The notes: generated from the sequence alone by a model not told the origin. Counted from the first letter of the stretch, positions 26,811 through 35,771 are shown. The stretch is DNA of 64,000 nt from Mycobacterium kansasii ATCC 12478 (GCF_000157895.3 NC_022663.1:1054001-1118000); one strand, 5' to 3'. A program made the numbers and translations.

Positions 26811-26840
26811 AGATGCTCATAGATGCTCATAGATGCTCAC
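26801..26840 (-). repeat. Decamer tandem repeat carrying serial start codons upstream of ybeY
   Basis: On the minus strand the units are GTGAGCATCT, ATGAGCATCT, ATGAGCATCT and ATGAGCATTG. Each begins with a start codon. The first and second open 7-codon frames whose TGA overlaps the ATG of the third and fourth units. The fourth ATG is the ybeY start. The arrangement could modulate ybeY translation by short upstream frames and re-initiation. Confidence 0.75.
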
Positions 26841-26859
26841 GAGAGTTCTCACGCACTCA

Positions 26860-27909
26860 TCATCGACGACCACGCGCGCCGGAGGCCCGCCGAGCCGCCC
26901 GGTTCATCCCGGACCCGGGTTCCTCGGACCGGGCGTAGGCTTCGACGATCTCCGAGACCAGTCGGTGACGCACCACGTCCACGCTGGTCAGCTCCGCGAT
27001 GTGAATGTCGTCGATGTCCTCGAGGATGTCGACCGCCGCCCGCAGGCCGGACTTGGCGCCACCCGGCAGGTCGATCTGGGTGACGTCCCCGGTGACGACG
27101 ACTTTCGACCCGAACCCCAAGCGGGTGAGGAACATTTTCATCTGCTCGGCGGTGGTGTTCTGCGCCTCGTCGAGCACGATGAAGGCGTCGTTCAAGGTGC
27201 GGCCACGCATATACGCCAGTGGCGCCACCTCGATAACCCCGGCGGTCATCAGCTTCGGGATCAGCTCGGGATCCATCATGTCGTACAGCGCGTCATACAG
27301 TGGCCGCAGGTACGGGTCGATCTTCTCGCTCAGCGTGCCGGGCAGAAACCCAAGGCGCTCACCGGCTTCCACCGCCGGACGGGTCAAGATGATGCGGGTG
27401 ACCTGCTTGGTCTGCAATGCATGCACCGCCTTGGCCATCGCCAGATAGGTCTTCCCGGTGCCGGCCGGGCCGATCCCGAACACGATGGTGTTGGCATCGA
27501 TGGCGTCGACATAGCGCTTCTGGTTGAGCGTCTTGGGCCGGATCGTCTTGCCGCGGCGCGACAAGATGTCGAGGGTGAGCACTTCGGCCGGTGACTCGTT
27601 GCCTGCGCCGAGCAGCATGGCAACGCTGTGACGCACCACCTCCGGCGTCAACGACTGTCCCCCGGCAACGATCGCGACCAGTTCGGAAATTGCGCGTTCG
27701 GCCAGCGCCACATCGGCCGGTTCGCCGGAAAGCGTCACCGAGTTGCCTCGTACGTGCAGGCCGGCGGTCAGGGTCCGTTCCAGTGCGCGCAGGTTTTCGT
27801 CTGCCGATCCGAGTAAGCCCACGACCAAGTCAGGCGGAACATCGATGCTGCTGCGAACCTGAGATGAAGCCGGTAAGGCGTCAGCAGCCTTGGTTTCGCG
27901 GGGCGTCAC
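26860..27909 (-). CDS. phoH1: PhoH-like ATPase
   Basis: This 349-residue cytoplasmic P-loop ATPase has an N-terminal KH-like region (residues 20-100, DPPDLVVGLLGSADENLRALER-like). The PhoH domain has Walker A GIGPAGTGKTYLAMAKAV near 148 and Walker B AFIVLDEAQN near 243. Its length agrees with Rv2368c (352). The GTG start (VTPRETKAADAL) was chosen by that comparison. It precedes ybeY, a near-universal pairing suggesting a role in RNA or ribosome metabolism, although the name came from phosphate regulation in E. coli. Confidence 0.93.
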   Translation of the reverse strand: MTPRETKAADALPASSQVRSSIDVPPDLVVGLLGSADENLRALERTLTAGLHVRGNSVTLSGEPADVALAERAISELVAIVAGGQSLTPEVVRHSVAMLLGAGNESPAEVLTLDILSRRGKTIRPKTLNQKRYVDAIDANTIVFGIGPAGTGKTYLAMAKAVHALQTKQVTRIILTRPAVEAGERLGFLPGTLSEKIDPYLRPLYDALYDMMDPELIPKLMTAGVIEVAPLAYMRGRTLNDAFIVLDEAQNTTAEQMKMFLTRLGFGSKVVVTGDVTQIDLPGGAKSGLRAAVDILEDIDDIHIAELTSVDVVRHRLVSEIVEAYARSEEPGSGMNRAARRASGARGRR

Positions 27910-28055
27910 GTGGTTTCTGATGCCTACTTTCTGGGTTCGCGGGCGACGACAGCCGGTAGTCAAGTCTACCGCCGGGTGCGCCTCGCGGGCCTGGTCCAGT
28001 CGAAATGCCGCCCCGGAACCGAGGCCGCAGAACCGGCGGAGGTGACTGCGGTGCG

Positions 28056-29501
28056 CTAGATCCGCTGCGCCGCCACCGGAATCTTGCTGACGACGGCCGG
28101 CACGCCACCTTTGACCGGCCACGGAAGGGCGGGGTCGTGTTCGGGCGCCCAACCGGCGGGGAGCTGTATCCGGAACCGCTGATGAACCTGGGCGAGAAAG
28201 AATTGGGCCTCCAGGTAACCCATGGCCGCGCCGAAACAGCGGTGCGGCCCGGCGCCGAAGGGCAGGAAAGCCAGATTCGGCCGGGCGGCGACGATGTCCT
28301 TGTCGTAGAACCGGATCGGCTCGTACTTGTCGGCGTCGGGGCCCCACCAGCGCGGATCACGCTGCAGGGCATAGATCGGCAGGCCGATCAGGGTGCCGCG
28401 ACGAATGCGATAGCCGCCGATGACGTCGTCGATCATGGCGAACCGCGGCTGCAGCAGCAGGCCCTGCAGGCGCTGGCCCTCGTCGAAACACGCCTTCGCC
28501 CACTCCAACCTGTCCAGGTCGGCGTAGCAGGGCAGGGCTCCGCCGAGTGCGTCGACCTCGTCGTACAGTCGCCGCTGAGCCTGCGGATTCTGCGGAAGCA
28601 GCGCCAGCGTCCACGCCAATGCGGCGACCACGGTTTCATATCCGCCGCCGATCAGCATGATCGCCTCGGTGATCACGTCGCGCCGGCTGATGGGCGTGCC
28701 GTCCTCATAGCGCGCGTCGAGGAGAATCTGCAGCAGGTCGTGGTAGGAGCGGGAATCGGCCAGCCGTTCCTCGACCCGCTGCTTCACCCAGCGCCGCATC
28801 CGCAACCATGCCTGCACGGGGTTACCGTCTCCCGGCAGCACTCGCGGCGCAGCACCGAGCAGCAGCGGTGACGATGCGCTCTGCATCAGCGTGCGGACGT
28901 CGACGTCGAGCCGGTGCAACTCGGCATCGGAGAGCCCCACAGTGAACATCGCCCGCATGAACGCCGGAATCACCACGCCGTTGATCTCGTGCTGCAGGTC
29001 GATCGGTTCGCCGGACTGCGCGAACCGGTCCCATCTGGTCAGGCGGTTGGCGAATTCGTCGGCGACGGTGGCGGCGACCCGGCTCAGCTGTTGGCGGCCC
29101 ATCATCGGTGTCAGCGGCTTGCGGCGGCGGCGGAACTCGGCGCCCTCCATCATCTGCATGGAAGCGCCCAGCATTTTTTTCGCCGCGCCCGCGGCGGGGC
29201 CGATCAGGCTGTACTCGCCGTCGCGGTGGCTCATGACGTGACGCACGTGGTCGGGATGATTCAGGACCACCACGTCGTACAGCGGCAACGGCAGCCGGTA
29301 GATGTCGCCGTAGGTCGTCCCCAGCTGTTGCAGGTATGCGAATGGGTCTGACTTGAGTTCGGGAAGGACCCCGACGAAGGGGCGCCCACGCGGGCCGGGC
29401 GGGCGCGGCGCCCGATGGTGGCGCCGCGCACCCAGCGCATCGCGCGCGCGGCCGACGGGGTTGCGGGTGACCCAGAAGGTGTCTCGTTCGGTCGCTGTCA
29501 T
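28056..29501 (-). CDS. Cytochrome P450
   Basis: This 481-residue heme monooxygenase has no membrane anchor, so it is a soluble bacterial P450 needing ferredoxin and reductase partners. Heme-binding loop FLPFGAGPHRCFGAA (Cys near residue 423), ExxR as EGQR near 340, and PERF-like EPIRF are visible. The I-helix reads GGGYETVVAALAW, where the usual AG-D/E-T-T pattern is altered but keeps the acid-Thr pair. The ATG follows GGAGAG. It is the last gene of a leftward set with a methyltransferase and a SnoaL-like protein, suggesting a small secondary pathway of unknown substrate. It sits between phoH1 and rsmE, where M. tuberculosis has other genes. Confidence 0.9.
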   Translation of the reverse strand: MTATERDTFWVTRNPVGRARDALGARRHHRAPRPPGPRGRPFVGVLPELKSDPFAYLQQLGTTYGDIYRLPLPLYDVVVLNHPDHVRHVMSHRDGEYSLIGPAAGAAKKMLGASMQMMEGAEFRRRRKPLTPMMGRQQLSRVAATVADEFANRLTRWDRFAQSGEPIDLQHEINGVVIPAFMRAMFTVGLSDAELHRLDVDVRTLMQSASSPLLLGAAPRVLPGDGNPVQAWLRMRRWVKQRVEERLADSRSYHDLLQILLDARYEDGTPISRRDVITEAIMLIGGGYETVVAALAWTLALLPQNPQAQRRLYDEVDALGGALPCYADLDRLEWAKACFDEGQRLQGLLLQPRFAMIDDVIGGYRIRRGTLIGLPIYALQRDPRWWGPDADKYEPIRFYDKDIVAARPNLAFLPFGAGPHRCFGAAMGYLEAQFFLAQVHQRFRIQLPAGWAPEHDPALPWPVKGGVPAVVSKIPVAAQRI

Positions 29502-29583
29502 GGAATAGCTCTCCGCACTGTTGATCCGCACTGGTGCCTCGGCGGCGGGTATCGCCGGCCTCGATATCGAAAGGTGTTGCCGG

Positions 29584-30375
29584 TCAGCCGTTTTCGAAGC
29601 AATACATCCGGTAGGAGCTCTCGCCGTTTTGCAGCCCGCGGCAGAGCCTGGCGTTCGAGGCGGCTACGGCGCCGCGGACCAGCCCACGAAGCATCGCCGG
29701 GGTCCGGCGAGTGAACATGTGCTGCGAGCGCGGCAGGCTCTTTTCCAGCCCGCGCACCACCTGCTCGTTGATGATCTCCTTGGAGAGCATCCGCAGCGGC
29801 GCGTCGGCCAGCTCGCTCTCCCACTGGGCGATGTGGTCGCTGTGCCGGACATCGGCGTACAGGAGATGTCCGCCCGGGCGCAGCACGCGCGCGACTTCGG
29901 CGAGAAAGCGAGGCACCGACGGGTAGCAGTGCGAGGCCTCGATATTGACGACGGCGTCGAAGGAATTGTCGGGGAATGGCAGATTCTCGGCGTCGCCCTG
30001 CACGAAGTCCAGCCCCGGCAGCTGGTGGGTCTTGCGGCAGACCTCGATGCCGGCGGGGTTGAGGTCCAGGCCGGTGTAGGCGGCCGGGTTCAGGGTGCGC
30101 ATCAGGTAGGAGGCTCCGCCGCCGTGGCCGCAGCTCACCTCCAGCACCTTCTTTCCGGCAATGTCGGCCTGGGTCGCCGTGCGGTGGTAGAGCTGAATGC
30201 AATACCGGTGGGGCTCGTCGGTCTCCGATAACGGGATGGCCATCGGTGGGTCTTCCTCATAGCCGAGATTCAGCAACGCCACGTCGTCGGCGCCGTGGCG
30301 GGTGATGAAGGGGTAGTAGTACTTGGCGAAGACTCTCCAGGCGGGAGTCGACACCAGTCTGGTTGCAAGGCCCAT
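29584..30375 (-). CDS. SAM-dependent methyltransferase, Rv2952-like
   Basis: This 263-residue class I methyltransferase has motif I VLEVSCGHGGGASYLMRTL (about residues 78-96), GLDLNPAGIEVC, and DAVVNIEASHCYPSVPRFL. The closely spaced YEEDPPM and YHRTATQ segments and the final SYRMYCFENG strongly resemble Rv2952, the phthiotriol/phenolphthiotriol dimycocerosate O-methyltransferase, and related lipid methyltransferases. No PDIM gene is adjacent, so it probably acts on another lipid or polyketide alcohol. The start could alternatively be 36 bases upstream. It lies 82 bases upstream of the P450 and was probably transcribed with it. Confidence 0.85.
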   Translation of the reverse strand: MGLATRLVSTPAWRVFAKYYYPFITRHGADDVALLNLGYEEDPPMAIPLSETDEPHRYCIQLYHRTATQADIAGKKVLEVSCGHGGGASYLMRTLNPAAYTGLDLNPAGIEVCRKTHQLPGLDFVQGDAENLPFPDNSFDAVVNIEASHCYPSVPRFLAEVARVLRPGGHLLYADVRHSDHIAQWESELADAPLRMLSKEIINEQVVRGLEKSLPRSQHMFTRRTPAMLRGLVRGAVAASNARLCRGLQNGESSYRMYCFENG

Positions 30376-30444
30376 GGTTCTGGTATGCCCACTAGCCCGG
30401 GGAATACACACCCGGTGGTGCCCAGTGGTTCACGTCACCGCGGG

Positions 30445-31014
30445 TCAATCCCCCGGCGCGCCCTCCGGCTGGCCGCGGCGTAGCAACGTATTTGCCGGCA
30501 CATCCTTGTCCAGGACCTTGTGCGCCTGGGCCACGCCGGCGACCGGCAGCAGGTCCGCTGAGAGCAGCCCCACCTGCACCAGCAGCGAGGCCTGATCCCA
30601 GTAGATCCGTTCGTAGGCGACTTTCGGCTCCCCGGATTCCGGGTCTGCCTCGAACCCCATCACGACGACGACGGGCAGCATCACCGCGCGGCCGGTGGGC
30701 GCCACGTTGGGCAGGAAGGTCGGCATCGCAATGTCATGGGTAAACGACATGACCATCTCGTCGACGACGCGATCGGTGCCGACGGTGCGACAGACCGGGA
30801 TGATCCTGGTGTCGTCGGGCCAGTGCCCGATGAAGTATTGGCCGTAGAACTCGGCGACCCCGCGGGCGCCAACGCCGCCCATCATCGTGGGCACATGGTT
30901 GACGTAGGGATCGGCGGTCATCGTCGCCATGGTCGCGGCGAGGTCCTTGGCGACGAACTCGTGGGCGACGTGTTCGTCGAAGATGGCGCTCAGATCGCGG
31001 ACGGTGTCGGTCAT
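30445..31014 (-). CDS. SnoaL-like/NTF2-fold protein
   Basis: This 189-residue soluble protein resembles SnoaL-like polyketide-cyclase or ester-cyclase domains: MTDTVRDLSAIFDEHVAHEFVAKDLAATMATM, then VNHVPTMMGGVGARGVAEFYGQYF. The ATG at 31014 follows AAAGGAG. It is the first gene of the leftward trio with the methyltransferase and P450. In such clusters SnoaL-like enzymes act as cyclases, isomerases or hydroxylase partners. No catalytic assignment is possible from sequence alone. Confidence 0.72.
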   Translation of the reverse strand: MTDTVRDLSAIFDEHVAHEFVAKDLAATMATMTADPYVNHVPTMMGGVGARGVAEFYGQYFIGHWPDDTRIIPVCRTVGTDRVVDEMVMSFTHDIAMPTFLPNVAPTGRAVMLPVVVVMGFEADPESGEPKVAYERIYWDQASLLVQVGLLSADLLPVAGVAQAHKVLDKDVPANTLLRRGQPEGAPGD

Positions 31015-31129
31015 GGGGCAGGCTCCTTTCGCACCTGAGAGTCCCACGGCGGCAACGATGATGTGGGAGAACCAGCGGCTCAGTCGCGAGTAGCACCGAC
31101 TCTGGTACTACTCGCGGTACCACGACGCC

Positions 31130-31327
31130 GTGCCATCGCTGAACATCGGTTTCACCGACGAAGAACTTGTTGCCGTTCGCGACGCAGCAGCCGGTGAAAA
31201 CTTGTCGCTGCGCGCGTTTGTTCACCGCGCGGCCGTCGTCGCCGCCAGCGATCGCAAGCGACGGGTCGCCGAAGCTGCGGCTCTGGTGGCTCAGCGCTCC
31301 GCGGAGCTGAACCGCCGCCTGGCGTGA
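31130..31327 (+). CDS. Ribbon-helix-helix-type antitoxin
   Basis: This 65-residue protein starts at GTG (VPSLNIGFTDEELVAVRDAAAG), with a ribbon-like first strand and helix (LSLRAFVHRAAVVAAS), then an Arg/Ala-rich tail. This form fits a small RHH or Phd-like DNA-binding antitoxin that would neutralise the toxin encoded next to it and repress the pair. Its last codon overlaps the toxin start (GTGA). It has no close counterpart in the M. tuberculosis neighbourhood. Confidence 0.75.
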   Translation: MPSLNIGFTDEELVAVRDAAAGENLSLRAFVHRAAVVAASDRKRRVAEAAALVAQRSAELNRRLA

Positions 31328-31707
31328 CGGAATTCTTCGATCGTGACGACGTCCTCACCGCCGGCGCGCTCGCCGTGGGCGCGGTGCTCGAGGTCGGCGA
31401 CTTCGGGCTGCTCGACGCCGCGGTCGCGCGACCTCAGGCCACCGTTTACGGGGTCGACGCCTACCCCGATCTCTATACCAAGGCAGCGGCGCTGTTACAG
31501 TCGCTGGCCCGCAACCGTGCTCTGGTAGACGGCAATAAGCGAACCGCCTGGGCGTCGGCGTGGACGTTCTTGTATATCAACGGGATCGAGCTTGTGGCCG
31601 GGTTTGATGTAGACACCGCCGAGAGGTTCATGTACGACGTAGCCGAGCGCGGTGAACTGACCGTCGACGACATCGCCGAAACACTGCGCCAGTTCGCGTC
31701 CGCCTAG
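31324..31707 (+). CDS. Doc/Fic-family toxin
   Basis: This 127-residue protein belongs to the death-on-curing branch of Fic proteins, which modify target proteins (Doc phosphorylates EF-Tu). The Fic loop reads LARNRALVDGNKRTAWASAW near residues 62-80. GNKR is intact, but the catalytic His of the HxFx(D/E)xNKR motif is replaced (R at that position). The C-terminus DTAERFMYDVAERGELTVDDIAETLRQFA is typical of the family. The His loss could mean inactivity or an altered mechanism. The pair forms a toxin-antitoxin operon. Confidence 0.82.
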   Translation: MTEFFDRDDVLTAGALAVGAVLEVGDFGLLDAAVARPQATVYGVDAYPDLYTKAAALLQSLARNRALVDGNKRTAWASAWTFLYINGIELVAGFDVDTAERFMYDVAERGELTVDDIAETLRQFASA

Positions 31708-31729
31708 CGGTGCGCCAGCCGAATCTGGG

Positions 31730-32476
31730 CTAATCCCACCTCGGGGTCAGCACCCCCAGCGCGCCCAGCGCCACCGCGGCCGCGGTCGACGTCCGCAACA
31801 CCGTCGGGCCCAGCCGGACCGCGACGGCTCCGGCGCCGGTCAGCGCGTCGATCTCCTCCGGCGCGATACCGCCTTCGGGGCCGATCACCAGCATCAGCGA
31901 ATTCGCCTGTGCCAGAGCAACTTCGGCAAGCCGGGCGGTCGCCGACTCATGTAACGCCAGCACCATCGCACCGCGGGCCACCTCGTCACGGACCCGCACG
32001 GTCAACGCGGCCGTGGACAGCGGGCCGTCGACCGGCGGGATGTAGGCCCGCCGGGACTGTCGTGCCGCCGAGCGGGCGACCGATCGCCACCGGCGCAGTC
32101 CCTTGTCGACGCGCGAACCGTTCCAGCTCGCCACGCAGCGCGCCGCCTGCCACGCCACAAACGCGTCGGCGCCGGCCTCGGTGGCCAGCTCGATCGCCAG
32201 TTCGGAGCGCTCAGATTTCGGCAGCGCCTGCACCACCGTCACCGCCGGCCGTGCCGGCACGGTGCTCCAACGCTCCAGCACCCGGGCAGCCAGGCCGTCG
32301 CGTCCGGCCCGCTCGACCCGGCAGCGGGCCAGGTCGCCCTCGCCGTCGCCGAGCACCACCTCCTCGCCGGGACGGATCCGCCGCACCGTGGCGGCGTGAA
32401 AACCTTCGTCTCCGTCCACCACGGCCAGCGTGCCGGGATCGGGCAGCGCGTCGACGTAGAACAGCGTCGCCACCAT
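31730..32476 (-). CDS. rsmE: 16S rRNA m3U1498 methyltransferase RsmE
   Basis: This 248-residue SPOUT-class methyltransferase has an N-terminal PUA-like domain (residues 1-75) and a knotted C-terminal domain. The SAM-binding loop is LVIGPEGGIAPEEID, followed by LGPTVLRTSTAAAVALGAL. It modifies U1498 of 16S rRNA using SAM. Homologous to Rv2372c, it follows dnaJ2 by 18 bases, so hrcA-dnaJ2-rsmE form a heat-shock/ribosome operon reading leftward. Confidence 0.95.
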   Translation of the reverse strand: MVATLFYVDALPDPGTLAVVDGDEGFHAATVRRIRPGEEVVLGDGEGDLARCRVERAGRDGLAARVLERWSTVPARPAVTVVQALPKSERSELAIELATEAGADAFVAWQAARCVASWNGSRVDKGLRRWRSVARSAARQSRRAYIPPVDGPLSTAALTVRVRDEVARGAMVLALHESATARLAEVALAQANSLMLVIGPEGGIAPEEIDALTGAGAVAVRLGPTVLRTSTAAAVALGALGVLTPRWD

Positions 32477-32494
32477 GTGCGCGCCGCCAGCCGG

Positions 32495-33643
32495 CTAGCG
32501 TCCGGTGAAGGTTTCGCGCAGCCGGCTGAACAGCCCGCCGCCGGCGCCGTGCGCCGACCGTACCTCGGCCACGTCGCGACTTCGGCGGTTCTTGAACTCG
32601 CGCAAGAGGTCGGCGTCGTGGTGGTCCAGCCGGGCGGGGACCACCACCTCGACGTGGACGTGCAGGTCTCCGCGAGTGTGGGAGCGCAGGTGCGGCATCC
32701 CGCGGCCCCGCAGTGTGATGACCGAACCCGGTTGGGTCCCCGGCGGAACGACGATCTCACTGGGGCCGTCCAGGATGGCGTCCAGGGTTACGGTGACGCC
32801 CAGCGCCGCGTCGGCCATCGGGACCGACACCGTGCAGTGCAGGTCGTCACCCTCGCGCGCGAAGATGTCATGCGCCTGCTCGTGGACCTCGACATACAGG
32901 TCGCCCGCCGGCCCTCCCCCGGGACCGACCTCACCCTGGGCGGCCAGGCGCACCCGCATACCGTCGCCGACGCCGGCCGGGATCTTGACGGTGATCTCGC
33001 GGCGCGCCCGCACCCGGCCGTCACCCATGCACTGGTGGCAGGGGTCGGGAATGACCACCCCGACACCTCGGCAGGTGGGGCACGGGCGCGACGTCAGCAT
33101 CTGCCCGAGCAACGAACGCTGGACGGTCTGCACCTCGCCGCGGCCACCGCAGGTGTCGCAGGGCACCGGCGCGGAATCGCCGTTGGTGCCCTTGCCCTGG
33201 CAGCGGTCACAGAGCACCGCGGTATCGACGGTTACCTGCTTGGTGACACCGGTCGCGCATTCCTCGAGATCCAGCCGCATGCGCAGCAACGAGTCCGAAC
33301 CCGGGCGAACACGGCCGATCGGGCCGCGCGACGCCGGACCGCCGCCGAAGCCGCCACCGAAGAACGCCTCGAAGACGTCGCCCAGCCCGCCGAAACCGGC
33401 GAATCCGGAGGCCGACGCGCCGGCGCTTTCCAGCGGATCCCCGCCCAAGTCGACGATCCGGCGTTTCTCGGGGTCGCTCAACACTTCGTAGGCGGCGCTG
33501 ATCTCTTTGAACTTCGCCTGCGCCGCCTCGTCGGGATTGACATCGGGATGCAGTTCGCGGGCCAGCTTGCGATATGCGCGTTTGATCTCTGTTTCGCTGG
33601 CGCCCTTGCTGACGCCGAGCAGCCCGTAGTAATCGCGTGCCAC
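32495..33643 (-). CDS. dnaJ2: Chaperone DnaJ2
   Basis: This 382-residue Hsp40 stimulates DnaK ATPase and delivers substrates. The J domain (residues 1-68) has HPD in ELHPDVNPDE. A Gly/Phe region with FGGGFGGG follows, then four CxxCxGxG zinc repeats (CDRCQGKG, CDTCGGRG, CPTCRGVG, CHQCMGDG) near 145-205 and the C-terminal substrate-binding domains. It is the second DnaJ of mycobacteria (Rv2373c), located 59 bases downstream of hrcA. Confidence 0.97.
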   Translation of the reverse strand: MARDYYGLLGVSKGASETEIKRAYRKLARELHPDVNPDEAAQAKFKEISAAYEVLSDPEKRRIVDLGGDPLESAGASASGFAGFGGLGDVFEAFFGGGFGGGPASRGPIGRVRPGSDSLLRMRLDLEECATGVTKQVTVDTAVLCDRCQGKGTNGDSAPVPCDTCGGRGEVQTVQRSLLGQMLTSRPCPTCRGVGVVIPDPCHQCMGDGRVRARREITVKIPAGVGDGMRVRLAAQGEVGPGGGPAGDLYVEVHEQAHDIFAREGDDLHCTVSVPMADAALGVTVTLDAILDGPSEIVVPPGTQPGSVITLRGRGMPHLRSHTRGDLHVHVEVVVPARLDHHDADLLREFKNRRSRDVAEVRSAHGAGGGLFSRLRETFTGR

Positions 33644-33702
33644 GATTGACCTTCCTGTGCCGCCCTACGCGGCTGTCCACAACCTCTGCAGCGGGTGCGC
33701 GG

Positions 33703-34734
33703 TCATCGAGCACCCAACACTTCGCCGATATACATGGCAACCGCGGCGACACTGGCGATAGTTCCCGGGTAGTCCATCCGGGTCGGCCCCAGCACACCCA
33801 TGCCGCCATAGACGGTGTCGTTGGAGCCGTAGGCGGTGCTCACCATCGAGGTCCCGACCATCTGCTCGACCTCCGTTTCATGGCCGATGCGCACCGTCAC
33901 CTTGCCCGCTTCCTGCTGTGCCGCCAACAGCCGCAGCACCACCACCTGCTCCTCGAGCGCTTCCAGGATGGAGCGCAGCGACCCACCGAAGTCCGCGGCG
34001 TTGCGGGTCAGATTTGCGGTGCCGCCCATGAGCAGGCGCTCCTCGGTGTGTTCCACCAACGACTCCAGCAACACCGTCGCCGAGCGGCCGACCGCGTCGC
34101 CCAAGCCGCCGGCACCGTTCAGCTGGCTGGCGAGGTCGGCCACCGCGATGGAGGCCGCCGAGAGCTTCTTGCCTTCCAGAGCCTGCCCGAGCAGCTCGCG
34201 CAGCTGGGACAGTTGGTGGTCGTCGATGACGTCGCCGAGTTCGACGATCCGCTGGTCCACGCGCCCGGAGTCGGTGATCACCACCATCAGCAGCCGCGCT
34301 GGGGTCAGCGCGATGACTTCCAGGTGGCGAACGGTCGAGCTCGACAACGTCGGGTACTGCACCACCGCGACCTGCCGGGTCAGTTGGGCCAGTAGCCGCA
34401 CCGCCCGGCGGAGCACGTCGTCGAGATCGACACCGGAGGCCAAGAAGCTCTGAATCGCGCGCCGCTCCGCCTTGGACAGTGGCTTCACGTCGTCGAGGCG
34501 GTCGACGAACTCCCGGTATCCCTTTTCGGTGGGCACCCGCCCGGAGCTGGTGTGCGGCTGGGTGATGTATCCCTCGGCTTCCAGCACCGCCATGTCGTTG
34601 CGGATCGTGGCGCTGGACACCCCCAGGTTGTGGCGCTCTACCAGGGATTTCGAGCCGATCGGTTCCTGGGTGGCGACGAAGTCGGCGACAATGGCACGCA
34701 GCACCTCGAAGCGGCGCTCGTCCGCGTTTCCCAT
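33703..34734 (-). CDS. hrcA: Heat-inducible repressor HrcA
   Basis: This 343-residue repressor of CIRCE-controlled chaperone genes (groEL/groES) has an N-terminal winged helix containing LVERHNLGVSSATIRNDMAVLE and GYITQPHTSSGRVPTEKGYREFVD. A GAF-like central and C-terminal domain ends VGPTRMDYPGTIASVAAVAMYIGEVL-like. An AGGAGG ribosome-binding site lies before the ATG. No CIRCE palindrome was recognised in its own upstream region. The order hrcA-dnaJ2 is conserved in actinobacteria. Confidence 0.96.
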   Translation of the reverse strand: MGNADERRFEVLRAIVADFVATQEPIGSKSLVERHNLGVSSATIRNDMAVLEAEGYITQPHTSSGRVPTEKGYREFVDRLDDVKPLSKAERRAIQSFLASGVDLDDVLRRAVRLLAQLTRQVAVVQYPTLSSSTVRHLEVIALTPARLLMVVITDSGRVDQRIVELGDVIDDHQLSQLRELLGQALEGKKLSAASIAVADLASQLNGAGGLGDAVGRSATVLLESLVEHTEERLLMGGTANLTRNAADFGGSLRSILEALEEQVVVLRLLAAQQEAGKVTVRIGHETEVEQMVGTSMVSTAYGSNDTVYGGMGVLGPTRMDYPGTIASVAAVAMYIGEVLGAR

Positions 34735-34949
34735 CGACTGTCACCTCCTTCACGCCCGGTCGGCCGGGTTCATTTTACGGTCTCGGAAGTATCTGAACGT
34801 CCAGCTGTGGATAGCACCGCATCACCGGGACAGTGCCGGCCGGGAAATTCGGCAGATTCGGTGGAGGTCTGCTTCCCTGCCGCCCTTGCGGCTAGCCTGT
34901 TCGGCATGATCATGTGCGGCTCCCACGGCGCGTCAGCGGCGATCCGCCA

Positions 34950-35264
34950 ATGATTTTCAAGGGCGTGCGGGAAGGTAAGCCGTATCCCGATCACGGGTTG
35001 TCCTATCGGGACTGGTCGCAGATTCCGCCGCAGCAGATACGCCTCGACGAGTTGGTCACCACGACCACGGTGCTCGCATTGGATCGATTGCTGTCGGAGG
35101 ATTCTACGTTCTACGGCGACCTCTTCCCGCATGCCGTGAAGTGGCGCGGGGTGACGTATCTCGAGGACGGCTTGCACCGGGCGGTGCGAGCGGCGCTGCG
35201 TAACCGGACGGTGCTGCATGCGCGGGTGTTCGACATGGACATGCAGCCGGGTCGCCCGAACTAG
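34950..35264 (+). CDS. Rv2375-like conserved protein
   Basis: This 104-residue cytoplasmic protein starts MIFKGVREGKPYPDHGLSYRDW and has the conserved block DSTFYGDLFPHAVKWRGVTYLEDGLHRAVRAAL. Length and position divergent from hrcA agree with Rv2375. A longer frame from 34914 lacks a ribosome-binding site. No enzymatic motif is recognised. It is a compact protein conserved across mycobacteria, and its role is unknown. Confidence 0.8.
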   Translation: MIFKGVREGKPYPDHGLSYRDWSQIPPQQIRLDELVTTTTVLALDRLLSEDSTFYGDLFPHAVKWRGVTYLEDGLHRAVRAALRNRTVLHARVFDMDMQPGRPN

Positions 35265-35371
35265 CTTCGACCGGCTGGTTTCGCTGCTCGCCGGATGCGG
35301 ATCGGCCGGTCACATTCTGATGCCGCCAGGTGTCGATCTAAGAAAGACCACCAATCCGTGAGGAGCCCGTC

Positions 35372-35771
35372 ATGTCCCGCATTATCGGGTCGGTGATCGC
35401 GACGCCGGCCCGGCCACCAAGATCGCCTTCTTTTCACCAAGCGCAAGCTGGCCAAGATGACCGGGCTGCAAACGGCCGCGATGCTGGAACCGCTGCGGAT
35501 GTACGCCCACATTCCCACATTGCTCAGCGCCTACGGCAGGCTCGAGCAGGCGGAATCGAAACTGGACGTCGACGACGAGCTGTTCGAGGCGCTGCGCGTT
35601 CACCTGGACACGGCTCAACTCGTCGCGCTCACGCACATCATCACGTTGGGCAATCTGCGGGCCCGGTTCAACATCGCCCTGGGCATCGAGGCTTCGGGTT
35701 TCTCGGGCTTCTCGGGCAACCGGGTGTGCGCGCTGCCCCCCACCACGGCACGATGGCCGACCCGGCGCTGA
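35372..35771 (+). pseudogene. Decayed carboxymuconolactone decarboxylase/AhpD-like gene
   Basis: A good start (GAGGAG then ATGTCCCGC) begins MSRIIGSVIATPA, but homologous sequence continues in other frames: TKIAFF, then FTKRKLAKMTGLQTAAMLEPL and AYGRLEQAESK. From there it jumps to LDVDDELFEALRVHLDTAQL and NIALGIEASGFS, so the central region that carries the redox CxxC/His motif is deleted. At least two frameshifts and one deletion make the gene non-functional. It lies directly before an ECF sigma factor remnant, the usual partner of such genes. Confidence 0.75.
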
